Below, one piece after another: positions 16,734 through 26,641 of a DNA stretch of 64,000 nucleotides. The DNA lies in the NCBI GenBank assembly GCA_938074535.1, contig CALJER010000003.1, forward strand, positions 1 to 64,000. The letters are read 5' to 3'. Both the position numbers and the translations under genes were made by a program. The first letter of the stretch is position 1, and each line of letters begins with the position of its first letter. The stretch comes from an uncultured archaeon (GTDB lineage: Archaea > Hadarchaeota > Hadarchaeia > Hadarchaeales > WYZ-LMO6). The notes under the pieces are model-generated. The model was not told the DNA's origin, ran no database searches, and was given only the letters and a program-made list of their open reading frames with translations.

Positions 16734-18064
16734 TGGAGCGCCCACCCTGCGCCCTGACCATAGCGGGCTCCGACTCCGGGGGAGGGGCGGGGATCCAGGC
16801 CGATCTGGCCACCTTCAGGGCCCTGGGGGTTCACGGGGCGTGCGTCCTCACCGCCCTCACCGCCCAGAACACCAGAGGGGTCCGTGGAATCCTGGAGGTC
16901 CCACCGGAGTTCGTGGAGAGGCAGCTGGAGGCGGTGCTGGAGGACCTGCCCTTGGAGTGGGGTAAGACCGGGATGCTGTACACGGAAGGGGTGAGGAGGG
17001 CGGTGGTCTCGGGGGCGAAGAGGCACGGGCTGAGGCTGGTGGTGGATCCGGTGAGGAGGGCCTCCACGGGAGCCGAGCTTTCCAGGGGGGGAATGGAGGA
17101 GCTGCTGGCGGTGGCGGAGGTGGTCACTCCCAACGTACCCGAGGCGGAGGAGCTCTCGGGCCTGAGGATACGCTCCCTGGAGGGAATGAGGAAGGCGGCG
17201 GAGAAGATCGCGGAGAGGGGGGCGAAGGCGGTCCTGCTCAAGGGGGGGCACCTGAGGGGCTCCAGGGTCTCGGACCTGCTCTACCTGGAGGGGAAGGTGA
17301 GGGTGTTCGAGGCCCCCCGTCTGTCCCCCTCCTTCCACGGAACGGGCTGCGTCCTCTCCGCGGCCCTCACCGCCGAGCTGGCGAAGGGGAAGGGGGTGGA
17401 GGAGGCGGTGGAGGCTGCCCTGGCCTTTCTGAGGGGATTGCTGGGAAGAGGGCTGAAGGTGGGGAGGGGGGAGCTGCTGGTGCTGGATCCCGTCCTTCCC
17501 CTCAGGGAGGAGGCGGAGAGGGGGAGGGCGGTGGAGGAGGTCTGGAGGGCGGCGCAGCTCCTATGCTCCGAGCCCCGCTTCGCCTCCCTCCTCCCGGAGG
17601 TGGGGACGAACGTGGTGATGGTCCCCGCGGGGGCGAAGGAGCTCTCCCAGGTGGTGGGTCTTTCCGGGAGGATAGTGGAGGTGGAGGGAAGGCCGCACCT
17701 CACGGGCTTCCCCAAGGCCGGGGGCTCCGAGCACGTGGCCAGGCTGGTGCTCACCGCCAGCTCCTTCGATCCCTCCCTCCGGGCCGGCCTCAACCTCCGC
17801 TTCTCCCCCTCCCTGGTGAGGGCCTGCAGGAGGCTGGGCCTGGAGGTGGGGGAGTTCAGGAGGGAGGAGGAGCCCAGGGGGGTGAAGACCATGGCTTGGG
17901 CGGTTAAGTACCTGGCAGGGAAGAGGGGTAAGGTGCCCAGGGTGATCGTGGACAGGGGAGGGAGGGGAAAGGAGGCCATGGTCAGGCTGCTGGGGAGGAC
18001 GCCCGCGGAGGTGGCGGAGCTTGCCCTGCGCCTCCTCAGGGAGGTGGAAGAACGGGAAGGGTGA
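16730..18064 (+). CDS. thiDN: ThiD-ThiN fusion: HMP(-P) kinase / thiamine phosphate synthase
   Basis: 444 residues. Residues 1-~260 are the ribokinase-fold HMP-phosphate kinase ([14 protein letters not shown] at ~12, [17 protein letters not shown] with the anion hole near 220). Residues ~270-444 are ThiN, the archaeal replacement for ThiE ([35 protein letters not shown]). The protein therefore makes HMP-PP and joins it to the thiazole phosphate. The start is an ATGATG with the first ATG overlapping the previous stop. The eS17 gene overlaps its end by GTGA. Confidence 0.93.
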   Translation: MMERPPCALTIAGSDSGGGAGIQADLATFRALGVHGACVLTALTAQNTRGVRGILEVPPEFVERQLEAVLEDLPLEWGKTGMLYTEGVRRAVVSGAKRHGLRLVVDPVRRASTGAELSRGGMEELLAVAEVVTPNVPEAEELSGLRIRSLEGMRKAAEKIAERGAKAVLLKGGHLRGSRVSDLLYLEGKVRVFEAPRLSPSFHGTGCVLSAALTAELAKGKGVEEAVEAALAFLRGLLGRGLKVGRGELLVLDPVLPLREEAERGRAVEEVWRAAQLLCSEPRFASLLPEVGTNVVMVPAGAKELSQVVGLSGRIVEVEGRPHLTGFPKAGGSEHVARLVLTASSFDPSLRAGLNLRFSPSLVRACRRLGLEVGEFRREEEPRGVKTMAWAVKYLAGKRGKVPRVIVDRGGRGKEAMVRLLGRTPAEVAELALRLLREVEEREG

Positions 18065-18246
18065 GGCAGGTCTACGTGAAGAGGGCGGCCAGACAGCTCC
18101 TGGAGCTGTACCCAGACCGCTTCACCGCCGACTTCTCCAAGAACCGGGAAGTCCTGGACGAGCTGCTGGAGGTGGAGAGCAAGCCCCTGAAGAACCGCAT
18201 AGCGGGCTACCTCACCTCCATGGTGAAGCGGAGGAGCACGGACTGA
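18061..18246 (+). CDS. rps17e: Small ribosomal subunit protein eS17
   Basis: 61 residues, normal for archaeal eS17. The conserved motifs VYVKRAARQLLELYPDRF, DFSKNREVL and KPLKNRIAGYLT are all present. It starts with a GTG overlapping the ThiDN stop (GTGA). It binds the head of the 30S subunit. It faces the rRNA operon, whose 3' end lies about 80 bases away on the other strand. Confidence 0.95.
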   Translation: MRQVYVKRAARQLLELYPDRFTADFSKNREVLDELLEVESKPLKNRIAGYLTSMVKRRSTD

Positions 18247-18269
18247 GCCGGTCCGAAGGCCTTCCCTGG

Positions 18270-18293
18270 ATTTTGGGAAAAGGGAGCAAAAAA
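18270..18293 (-). terminator. Terminator of the rRNA operon
   Basis: On the minus strand a T6 run (18293-18288) is followed by a second T4 run past the 23S processing stem. It is the first oligo-T after the 23S 3' end. Confidence 0.5.
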
Positions 18294-18634
18294 TCGGCAC
18301 AGGACACAGGTCCGGAGGGTCGAGAAGGGTTCGGGCGGTTAGTGCCGGTGGGCTGAGCACCTCGCCCTTTCGGGCTCGATGCGTACACCCCCGGTCTATC
18401 AACGGGGTCTTCTAGCCCCAGCCCTTCGCCTCCCGCCCCTTTCGGAGCGGAAGGACACGGTGCCTGTTTTCGGGGGTCGCTTCGGCCTTAGATGCTTTCA
18501 GGCCTTATCGACTGGCGCGTGGCTACCCGGCGATGCCCTGTCGGACAACCGGTACACTAGAGGCGCCGGCGTCCCGTTCCTCTCGTACTAGGGACACCTT
18601 CCCCTCAGGCACCGAGCACCCCCGAAAGATAGCA

Positions 18635-18676
<42 letters not shown>

Positions 18677-18743
18677 TTTTGATGGGCGAACAACCCCACC
18701 CTTGGCCGCTTATGCACGGCCAGGATAGGAAGAACCGACATCG

Positions 18744-19514
18744 CAGAGCTCTGGCTCCGGACTATTTCTCCACCCCGCTCTCCGCGGGGGCCGACGTGTG
18801 TCGGGACGCACCTGCGCCCCGACTCATCTGCCTTCCGGCATCAGTCTCTACGGGGTGGGAAGCTTGTAAGAGAACTCGGGCAGAACGTGGGGCCGGACCA
18901 GCTCCAGGAACCTCCCGTTGCACCTCTTGAGGAGGCGCAGCCTGTGGCACTCGCCGTCCCTGTTCAGGTTGGCTATGAGGTAGAACCTGCGGAGCGCCCT
19001 GATCAGTCTGAACTGCTCCTCCACGCCGAACGCCTGGGTGTTGAAGTAGACGGCGTTCCTCGAGAGGCTGCCTCTGTCCATGAACCAGACCGCGAGGGCG
19101 AAGGGAGTCAGCATCTTCCCTATTCCCTCCGGAACGGTCTTCCTTCCGCCCCTGTAGAACTCCAGGTAGAGTCTGTCCAGCTCAGGATGGGTCCTCGTGA
19201 CGAGCTCGCAGCACTCCTTCCCGTTGCGGTGGTAGCTTCCCGGGCGGGCAAGGTCTCCCAGCATCCTGCGCTTCCATTCCACGTAGAAGGCCCTCCTGGA
19301 ACTCTGCGAGAACTCGAACACCACCTTGTTCCCTTGCTTCCGCAGGTGCCCGTCTCCGAGCAGCGAGCCTATCAGCAGCTCCCTCTGGGTCTCCGTGAGT
19401 TCCATCTTCCCACTTCCCTCGGAGTCACCCCCTTTATTCCCTTCCCCGCGGGGGGCTTCTCCGATATCAGTCGGTGCTCTGGCCGGCATTGCTGCCGCCA
19501 TACCCCAAAGGCTG
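18744..19514 (-). other. 23S rRNA intron in the peptidyl-transferase loop
   Basis: The 23S consensus ...GCTACCT|CGATGTCGG... is broken here; joining 19515 to 18743 on the minus strand restores it, with one base of ambiguity (a C at either end). By the E. coli numbering this is next to position 2500-2502, inside domain V. The intron is 771 bases and carries the LAGLIDADG gene at 18848-19405. Confidence 0.88.
18848..19405 (-). CDS. LAGLIDADG homing endonuclease-type protein, one motif damaged
   Basis: 185 residues from the ATG at 19405 inside the intron; the frame is open further upstream, into the exon. The first motif LLIGSLLGDGHL is intact. The second, LAVWFMDRGSL, has Arg (codon AGA) where the catalytic acidic residue just before Gly should be. 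Proteins of this type cut the intron-less rRNA gene to spread the intron; some also help splicing. With one of the two acidic residues lost the nuclease is probably impaired or a nickase. A purine-rich GGAAGTGGGAAG precedes the start. Confidence 0.85.
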   Translation of the reverse strand: MELTETQRELLIGSLLGDGHLRKQGNKVVFEFSQSSRRAFYVEWKRRMLGDLARPGSYHRNGKECCELVTRTHPELDRLYLEFYRGGRKTVPEGIGKMLTPFALAVWFMDRGSLSRNAVYFNTQAFGVEEQFRLIRALRRFYLIANLNRDGECHRLRLLKRCNGRFLELVRPHVLPEFSYKLPTP

Positions 19515-20034
19515 AGGTAGCAAACCGCGGGGTCGATATGGACTCTCGCCCGCGACCACTCTGTTATCCCCGGGGTACCTTTTCTGTCATCCGGAGCCCT
19601 CACCAAGAGGGACATCCGGGTTCGCTAGGCCCGGCTTTCGCCCCTGCGCGCCTTGGTAGTGAGCGCGCAGTCAGACCGGCTTTTGGCCTTGTCCTTGGCG
19701 GCGGAGTTCTGACCCGCCTAAGCCGATCTTTGGACCCCCTCGATATCCTTTCGAGGGGCTGCCGCCCCAGCGAAACTGCCCACCTGCCGTTGTTCCCCTG
19801 GCGGGGTTAGGGGCGTGGTCGTGGATGGGCGGTGTTACATCGGCGCCTCCACCGGGCCCGAAGACCCGGCTTCGAAGGCTCCCGCCTACCCTCTGCACCC
19901 GCAACCGCGTCCCAGCGACAGGCTGCAGTAAAGGTCCACGGGGTCTTCGTTTCCCTTCGGGGGACCCCGGCATGTTCGCCGGCAAGCGGGTTCACCGGGT
20001 TCCAGGTCGGGACAGTGGGGGACTCGTTGATTCC

Positions 20035-20066
<32 letters not shown>

Positions 20067-20081
20067 TTACGCTACCTTAAG

Positions 20082-20921
20082 CTCCCCTTCTTCAGGGGTG
20101 GACCATATCATCGCACCGTTTCCCGGTGCGCCTGGCGTATGGTCTCTGAGGATCTCCCTTCACGAGCCCATCCAGCTTCTTCATCTTCTCCGGGTGTCTG
20201 AAGCCCACGGTTTCTCTGAACTTTTGGACCCGCTCCAAACCTTTTATGACAAGTGAGAACTGGGGGTTTTTCCCCCACGCCCTGGGTTTCTTGACCCAAA
20301 CCGTGCTTTCGATCCCGAGCTGCTCAAGGATTTCCTGGAGCTGTTTTATCAGCGGCTTGGCGATCATATCGATTCCCACGTAGGGATGGGCGTACGCCCT
20401 TCCTCCGTGCACCTCTCTGTCGGCTCCGCAGTAGCCCTCCGCATCGAAGAGCCCTTTGGCGACCTCCAGCCTGGAGCCGGCGTCCACCGCGAACATCCTG
20501 GGTATCCTGAGGGTCGTGAGCTTCCTGCCCTTCGGATACCCGAGTTCGATGAGGAAGTCGTGCACGTCCCTGCGGTTGGTGCTGGCCACCCAGCGGTTCG
20601 GTGAAGCTCTGCTGATTCTGGGTTTGAAGCCGAAGATCCTTTCCACTCTCTCCGCCACCATCTTCACGAACTCCTCGCTCCCGTCCCTGCAGAACACCGT
20701 GTAGGAGCTTCCGTAGACGCCCCCATCGCCGAGCATCACTCCCACGAGGTAAGCCAGGGACTCCGCCATCGCTGTGTTTAAGAGGGACTCTGTATAAATC
20801 AGGGGCTTGCTCAGGGATTTCCTGCGGGTCGACCACATCCTTCCGGGCTCTGTTACCCTTCCGGGTGTCCCGGGCTTCCGGTCTTCCCCGCATACAGCCA
20901 GGTTTTACAACCCCCTTCCCG
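20082..20921 (-). other. 23S rRNA intron near E. coli position 1923-1925
   Basis: The 23S consensus CCCTCTTAAGGTAGCG is broken here; joining 20922 to 20081 restores it with one base of ambiguity. The site is at or within a few bases of the domain IV position where other archaeal introns with LAGLIDADG proteins are known. Length is 840 bases. Confidence 0.88.
20092..20769 (-). CDS. LAGLIDADG homing endonuclease of the 23S intron
   Basis: 225 residues from the ATG at 20769 (MAESLAYLVG); an in-frame start at 20838 would add 23 residues. Both motifs have their acidic residue: YLVGVMLGDGG and VAKGLFDAEGY, about 95 residues apart, as in single-chain two-motif enzymes. It should recognise the uninterrupted 23S site. 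An AT-rich GATTTATAC lies about 20 bases upstream, so separate transcription is possible but unproven; otherwise it is read from the excised intron. Confidence 0.88.
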   Translation of the reverse strand: MAESLAYLVGVMLGDGGVYGSSYTVFCRDGSEEFVKMVAERVERIFGFKPRISRASPNRWVASTNRRDVHDFLIELGYPKGRKLTTLRIPRMFAVDAGSRLEVAKGLFDAEGYCGADREVHGGRAYAHPYVGIDMIAKPLIKQLQEILEQLGIESTVWVKKPRAWGKNPQFSLVIKGLERVQKFRETVGFRHPEKMKKLDGLVKGDPQRPYARRTGKRCDDMVHP

Positions 20922-23061
20922 AGGGTTATAGTTACCCCCGCCCATTGGCGGCGCTTCGACCGGTTGGGCCCGGCTTTCACGTACCGCCTGTAGGCAGAAT
21001 TCAGCTCCCGTACTCACCCTTTCGGGCTAGCGGGAACCTACGTTTTTATTAAACAGTCGGTCCCCCCTGGTCACTGCGACCTGCCCTCCGCAGGGCAGGC
21101 ACCCCTTCTCCCGAAGTTACGGGGCCAACTTGCCGAATTCCCTGACCTGGTGTCTCCCGTCACGCCTTAGGCTTCTCACCTAGGGGCACCTGTGTCGGAT
21201 CTAGGTACGGTCACCCAGGGTCCCATTTCCGGTTCCCCTTTTCACGGGCCCCGGAGATGAACCGAACCCGCCTAACGGCAGGCCCATCCCGCCCTCCTCC
21301 GGTTCTCTCCATTACGGAACTCCCCGGACTTCGACGGTTGGATGGAGCGACGACCCCACTCGGTCTGCCCCGAGGCGTCGGAGAACCGGCCTGCGTTGCC
21401 GCGGGTACCTGGGTGGTTCCGGAATATTAACCGGATTCCCTTTCGATGGCCTCTGGTTGAGGGCCACCTCAGGACCGACTAACCCTCGGCTGACGACCAT
21501 TGCCGAGGAACCCGGGCCCCTTCGGCGGTGGGGATTCTCACCCCACTAGGCTGTTACTACCACCAGGATCCTCATTCCCACGCGGTCCACCCGACCTCAC
21601 GGCCGGGCTTCTCCCCACGCGGGACGCCCTCCTACCGGATCAGGCTACTCAGCTTCGCCTGCCCCGGGGTCTCGGCAGCTGGCTTGAGCCCCGTCCATCT
21701 TCGGTGCCCCCACCCTCGACGGGTCCGCTTTTACGCGTTGTTTAAAGGATGGCTGCTTCTGAGCCTACCTCCCCGCTGTTTCAGGGTGGAGACGCCCTTT
21801 GGATTTCTGCACTTAGCCAGCATTTGGGGGCCTTAACCCCGGTCTGGGTTGTTCCCCTCTCGGAGCGGGAGCTTACCCCCCGCACCCCGTCTCCGGCGGT
21901 CTACGGCGCCGACCGCTTCGGAGTTCGACAGCGAGGGCAAGGGTTTCCCCCTGTCACCCCGCAATCGGTGCTCTACACGGCCGGCAGCCTCGCGCCGGGC
22001 CTGACTGCGGCCAGCTTCGGAGGGAACCAGCTGTCACCGGGCTTGATGGGTCTTTCGCCACTAGCCCAGGGTCATCCGACCGAATTGCACATCAAGACCG
22101 GTTCGGCCCTCCACCCCACAGAGGGGCTTCAGCCTGCCCTGGACTAGATCGCCCGGTTTCGGGTCTCACCGCCGTGACTCCGGGCGCTGTTAACACCCCG
22201 TCCCTCGCCCTTTCGGGCTGCGGACCGTTGCTTTCGCTGCGGCTCCGGGGTTCCAACCCCTTAACCTCGCCACGACGGTGAACTCCCTGGCCCGTGATTC
22301 AAGACGGACGGTACGACCCCGATCCCCCTCCCTCGTACCACCGCCTCGCGACGGCTTCCTTCGGGAGGGATCAGCTCTTTCGGGCCGTACCTTACTGTCG
22401 CCACCTGGTTTCAGGCTCTTTTCACCCCCCTTCCGGGGTGCTTTTCAGCTTTCCCTCGCGGTACTGCGTCCGCTATCGGTCTCGAGACGTATTTAGGGTT
22501 GGGAGTTGGTGCCTCCCGGCTTCGGACGCCAATCCCGAGGCGCCCTACTCAGGATCCCTCCCCTCGTATCCTGCACAGTTGCCCCTACGGGGCTTTCACC
22601 CTCTCCGGCGCGCCTTTCCAGGCGACTTCGGGTTCCCGTGCGAGGAATTGGAGGAGGTCCTGCAACCCCACATCCCCGACGGCTTTCGCCGCCGGGTTCG
22701 GTTTGCCCTGTGCCCTCTTCACTCGCCGTTACTGAGGGCATCGCTCTTGCTTTCTCTTCCTCCCGGTACTGAGATGTTTCACTTCCCGGGGTTCCCGTTC
22801 GCAGCCCTCTGAGGAGCCGCGAACGCAGGGGGTCAACCCCCCTGCGGGATTCCCATTCGGTCATCCCGGGTTCTAAGGCTGCCTGCGCCTCGCCCGGGCT
22901 TTTCGCAGCTTGCCACGACCTTCTTCGGCGCTCGAGCCGAGCCATCCCCCAGGTGGCTTGGTTCCCCGCTCGACGGCTTCCGGACCTGTGCCTGGCCTCA
23001 TCAGCTCTTTTGAGCCTGAGCCCTTCGCGCGAAGAGCGCTCCCTCTCCCCGCGCTGCATCC

Positions 23062-23136
23062 TGGTGGACCCGCCGGGACTCGAACCCGGGACCTTCGGCT
23101 TGCAAAGCCGACGCTCTACCGCTGAGCTACGGGCCC
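23062..23136 (-). tRNA. tRNA-Ala (anticodon UGC) in the 16S-23S spacer
   Basis: Cloverleaf with a 7-bp acceptor stem GGGCCCG/CGGGTCC (one G-U), anticodon loop CTTTGCAAG giving TGC, T-arm GGTTCGAGTCC, discriminator A and an encoded CCA (23064-23062). It has no intron. Spacer tRNA-Ala is typical of euryarchaeal-type rRNA operons. Confidence 0.97.
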
Positions 23137-23182
23137 AAGAGAAGTCCGGGCCTCCGCCGGATATATACGTAGGAGGTGATCG

Positions 23183-23221
<39 letters not shown>

Positions 23222-23291
23222 CCCCAGTCGTCCACCCCGCAAACGACGCCCCCAACCTGGAAGCGCCTATTGCGGAGCGAACTTCCGTGGC

Positions 23292-23334
<43 letters not shown>

Positions 23335-23751
23335 GGATAGTGGCCCGCGATTACTAGGGATTCCACCTTCACGAGGGCGAGTTTCAGCCCTCGATCCGAA
23401 CTAAGCGCGGGTTTAGGGGATTGGCTCCCCCTTACGGGGTGGCATCCCATTGTCCCGCGCATTGTGACCCGCGTGTAGCCCAGGAGTTTCGGGGCATACG
23501 GACCTACCGTCGCCCTCTCCTTCCTCTGGCTTAGCGCCAGCGGTCTCCCTAGAGTGCCCGGCTCTCCCACCGATGGCAACTAGGGACGAGGGTCTCGCTC
23601 GTTGCCTCACTTAAGAGGACGCCTCACGGTACGAGCTGACGACGGCCATGCACCACCTCTCAGCTAGTCGAGCAAGGTCTTCAGCCTGGCCTTCATCCAG
23701 CTGTCTCCCCTGGTGAGTTGTCCGGCGTTGAATCCAATTGAACCGCAGGTC

Positions 23752-23794
<43 letters not shown>

Positions 23795-23907
23795 CCTTGC
23801 GGCCGTACTCCCCAGGCGGCGGGCTTAACGGCTTCCCTCCGACACTGGGAGCCCTCGAGGGACTCCCAACATCTGGCCCGCATCCTTTACTGCTGGGACT
23901 ACCGGGG

Positions 23908-24630
23908 TCAGGGACCCTCACGTTGCCGTGAGGCCTGGACTATGTCTTCATCTGAGATAGCGAACTTGACGAGCCCTGCTATCTCAGATGCCCAGCGTTG
24001 GCGTGATGAGGGCTTGCGGTAGAGGAGAATCTTTCGCTTCATGCACTCCGGCACGAAAGGGGCTATGAGCTTCAGGAAGCTCTTGGTCTCGTTGGTGGAA
24101 CGCAGCCAGAGCCTGTATCTCCCCGTCCCCCTTTTTGCCGGGGCTATCCTGAAGTGCAGCCCCCACACCTTCAGGAAGTACCTCCTGGCGACCCTCACCT
24201 CCCGCGGGGAAAAGCTGTCGGTGCAGAGAACTGCCTGTGTCCTGTTCCTGACCAGGCTTCCGTCGTCAAGCCACCAGACGCAGAGACCGAGGGGGCGGAG
24301 CTGGTTGAGCCATTTCCTCCTCACCCCCTTAGAGATTAGCTCGAAGATCTCGAGGAGCTTTGGACTGGCCGAACTCACGTAGACCGCTTTTCTCCTGCCT
24401 TTGGACGCGGCGTCCTGCACTTCCACGATCCTTCCCCCCAGCTCCTTCAGGAGGAAGCCCGCCTTCCACTCCAGGTACTCCTTTTGCTCGGCGCCGTGCC
24501 TGATCACGAGCCTTGGATGGGCGTATCCTCTGTACTTCCTGAGGGATCCGTCTCCCAGCAGGGTTCCGAGGATCACCTGTTTCGCCTCCTCCGACAAAGG
24601 GGCGGGCTGCCCCTTCTGTCCGGCCCTCAT
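23908..24630 (-). CDS. LAGLIDADG homing endonuclease of the 16S intron
   Basis: 240 residues from the ATG at 24630 (a GTG directly before is the alternative). Two intact motifs, VILGTLLGDGSL and LCVWWLDDGSL, about 100 residues apart, with the usual basic DNA-contact segments between. The stop codon reaches the exon boundary. It should cut the intron-less 16S gene at the 785-806 region and so spread the intron. It is not close in sequence to the two 23S intron proteins, so the introns probably came independently. Confidence 0.88.
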   Translation of the reverse strand: MRAGQKGQPAPLSEEAKQVILGTLLGDGSLRKYRGYAHPRLVIRHGAEQKEYLEWKAGFLLKELGGRIVEVQDAASKGRRKAVYVSSASPKLLEIFELISKGVRRKWLNQLRPLGLCVWWLDDGSLVRNRTQAVLCTDSFSPREVRVARRYFLKVWGLHFRIAPAKRGTGRYRLWLRSTNETKSFLKLIAPFVPECMKRKILLYRKPSSRQRWASEIAGLVKFAISDEDIVQASRQREGP

Positions 24631-24784
24631 CACTAGTCTCTACGGGGTCGGGAGTATTTACCCCCGACTTCCCTCGGCGTTACCCCTGTGGGGCTTCGCC
24701 GATACAGCTGGGTCGCAGCGGAACCTAGGGCCGATTCCGCTGCTTACACCCTGCCGTCGCCGGCAGGGGAGACACCTTTGAGGT
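23909..24784 (-). other. 16S rRNA intron near E. coli position 793-796
   Basis: The universal GGATTAGATACCCCGGTAGTCC is split here: the minus strand reads ...TTAGATACC then intron then ACCCCGGTAG..., so three bases are ambiguous at the junction. The intron is 876 bases. This segment is the target of the common 16S primers around positions 785-806. Confidence 0.9.
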
Positions 24785-25696
24785 ATCTAATCCCGTTCGC
24801 TCCCCCAGCCTTCGCCCCTCACCGTCGGGTCCGTTCTCGTCCGGCGCCTTCGCTACGGGTGGTCCTCCGAGGATCAACGCATTTCACCGCTACCCCCGGA
24901 GTACCCCGGACGTCTCCCGGCCCCAAGACCGGTAGTTTCCCCCGCAAGCCGAACCGTTGGGCGGTCCGATTTCACGGGGGACTTGCCGGACCGGCTACGA
25001 GCGCTTTAGGCCCAATAATCGCGACCACCACTTGGGCTGCTGGTATTACCGCGGCGGCTGGCACCAGCCTTGCCCAGCCCTTATTCCCGGAGCTTTTTAC
25101 ACTCCGGAAAAACCGCCGATCGTGAGACCAGCGGCACTGGGGGTTCCCCCGTCACGCTTTCGCGCATTGCGGAGTTTTCGCGCCTGCTGCACCCCGTAGG
25201 GCCTGGGGCCTTGTCTCAGTCCCCATCTCCGGGCTCCGACTCCCATCGCCCGTACCCGTCGTAGGCTTGGTGGTCCGTTACACCACCAACTACCTGATAG
25301 GCCGCAGTCCCATCCTCGGGCGCCGTGGCTTTCAGTGAGGGCGCCTTCCAGCCTCCCTCACCTATGGGGTATTATCCTCAGTTTCCCGAGGTTATCCCCC
25401 ACCCGAGGGTAGGTTGACCACGTGTTACTGAGCCTTGCGCGGGGCCACGGTCAGAGACCGCGCCCTCCACTTGCATGGCTTAGCCGAACCCCCACAGCAG
25501 TGGCCTCCGGCAGGATCAACCGGAGTTAGGGTGGCCGCAAGTGCCTTGGCGGAGGCCTCGGACCTCTCTCGGACCCGAACTCTCCAGTGGCCTGGGTTTT
25601 TCGGGCCCACATGCTGATTCCACACCCGGAACCCGACCCCTCATCGCTGGTCAAACACCGGCTCCCGGCCGACGCCTTTCTTCAGGGGTGTGGAGC

Positions 25697-25710
25697 CAAT
25701 ATTATATGGG
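25697..25710 (-). promoter_or_regulatory. Promoter of the rRNA operon
   Basis: The minus strand reads CCATATAATATTGG, the best TATA box in the 288-bp gap between 16S and the glycosyltransferase gene. It would start transcription near 25675 and give a leader of about 150 bases containing one arm of the 16S processing stem (25548-25563). The rest of the gap up to 25814 holds a TATA-like TCTTTATCC near 25781 for the divergent gene. Confidence 0.6.
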
Positions 25711-25814
25711 GATGAAGGCTTACTTAAGGCTTGTCCTTGGGGGGACGGCCACCCCCTTCGGCTTTCTCCCCTTAAGGACGGGCTCTTTATCCTTCAGGGG
25801 GAAAAAGAAGGGAG

Positions 25815-26516
25815 ATGAATAAAAAAATAGACGTTTCTGTGGTCGTTCCTACCTACAACGAGGCTAAAAACCTCCCCCTTCTGGTCAGGCGGCTGGCCAG
25901 AGCCTTCAGGGGCAGGAAGTGGGAAGTGGTGGTGGTGGATGATGGCTCCCCGGACGGGACGGGGAGGGTGGCGGAGGCCCTGGCAGGGAGGTATCCCCTC
26001 AGGCTGGTTCAGCGTGGTAGGAAGGGGGGTCTCGCCTCAGCGGTGGTGGAGGGGTGGCGGCACGCGAGGGGGGGGATCCTGGTGGTGATGGACGCCGACC
26101 TCCAGCACCCGCCCGAGCTGGCCCCTGAACTCGTCCGCTGTATAGAGGGGGGGGAGGAGATGGCCATAGCCTCCCGGTCCAGGTGGGAGGGGTGTAGAGG
26201 AGCAACGTCCAGGGTGGCGAGTGCCTTCGTCAGAGTTCTCCTGGTCCCAGGCGTCGAGGATCCACATGCCGGGTTTTTTGCCATCCGCAGGGAGATGCTT
26301 CAAGGGGTGAAGCTCAGGCCGAGGGGATACAAGATCCTGCTGGAGTGCCTGGCTAGGACGAAATGCCCCAGCATCGTGGAGGTTTCCTACTCCCCAGGGA
26401 AAAGGAGGTGGGGGAAGAGCAAGTGGGGCTGGAGGGAGGGGGTGGAGTATTTGGTTCAGTTTTTTTCCCTTCTGCGGAGCAGGAGACCCAGCTTTCGGTT
26501 AAAGATTTATGGGTGA
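25815..26516 (+). CDS. GT2 glycosyltransferase, dolichol-phosphate mannosyltransferase type
   Basis: 233 residues, soluble GT-A fold. Signature segments are VSVVVPTYNEAKNL at the N-terminus, VVVDDGSPDGT (~40), VMDADLQHPPE (DxD-type metal site, ~92) and a C-terminal SYSPGKRRWGKSK stretch. Enzymes of this group move a sugar from a nucleotide sugar to a polyprenyl phosphate on the inner membrane face. No transmembrane helix is attached, unlike some archaeal versions. It has its own TATA-like element (~25781) and a GAAGGGAG ribosome site. It opens the gene run that leads to UbiA and radical SAM enzymes, so its lipid-phosphate chemistry fits the setting. Confidence 0.88.
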   Translation: MNKKIDVSVVVPTYNEAKNLPLLVRRLARAFRGRKWEVVVVDDGSPDGTGRVAEALAGRYPLRLVQRGRKGGLASAVVEGWRHARGGILVVMDADLQHPPELAPELVRCIEGGEEMAIASRSRWEGCRGATSRVASAFVRVLLVPGVEDPHAGFFAIRREMLQGVKLRPRGYKILLECLARTKCPSIVEVSYSPGKRRWGKSKWGWREGVEYLVQFFSLLRSRRPSFRLKIYG

Positions 26517-26641
26517 GAGAAAGTTTGGGGGTGCAGAGGAATGGAGAGCCGGGGAGGCTTTGCGGGTGAGAGGGGGTTTGGAGAAAAATTTCCCCCCCCG
26601 CTCCACTTCTCTGGCTTTGCCGGTGGCCTGCAGGGAAGCGG

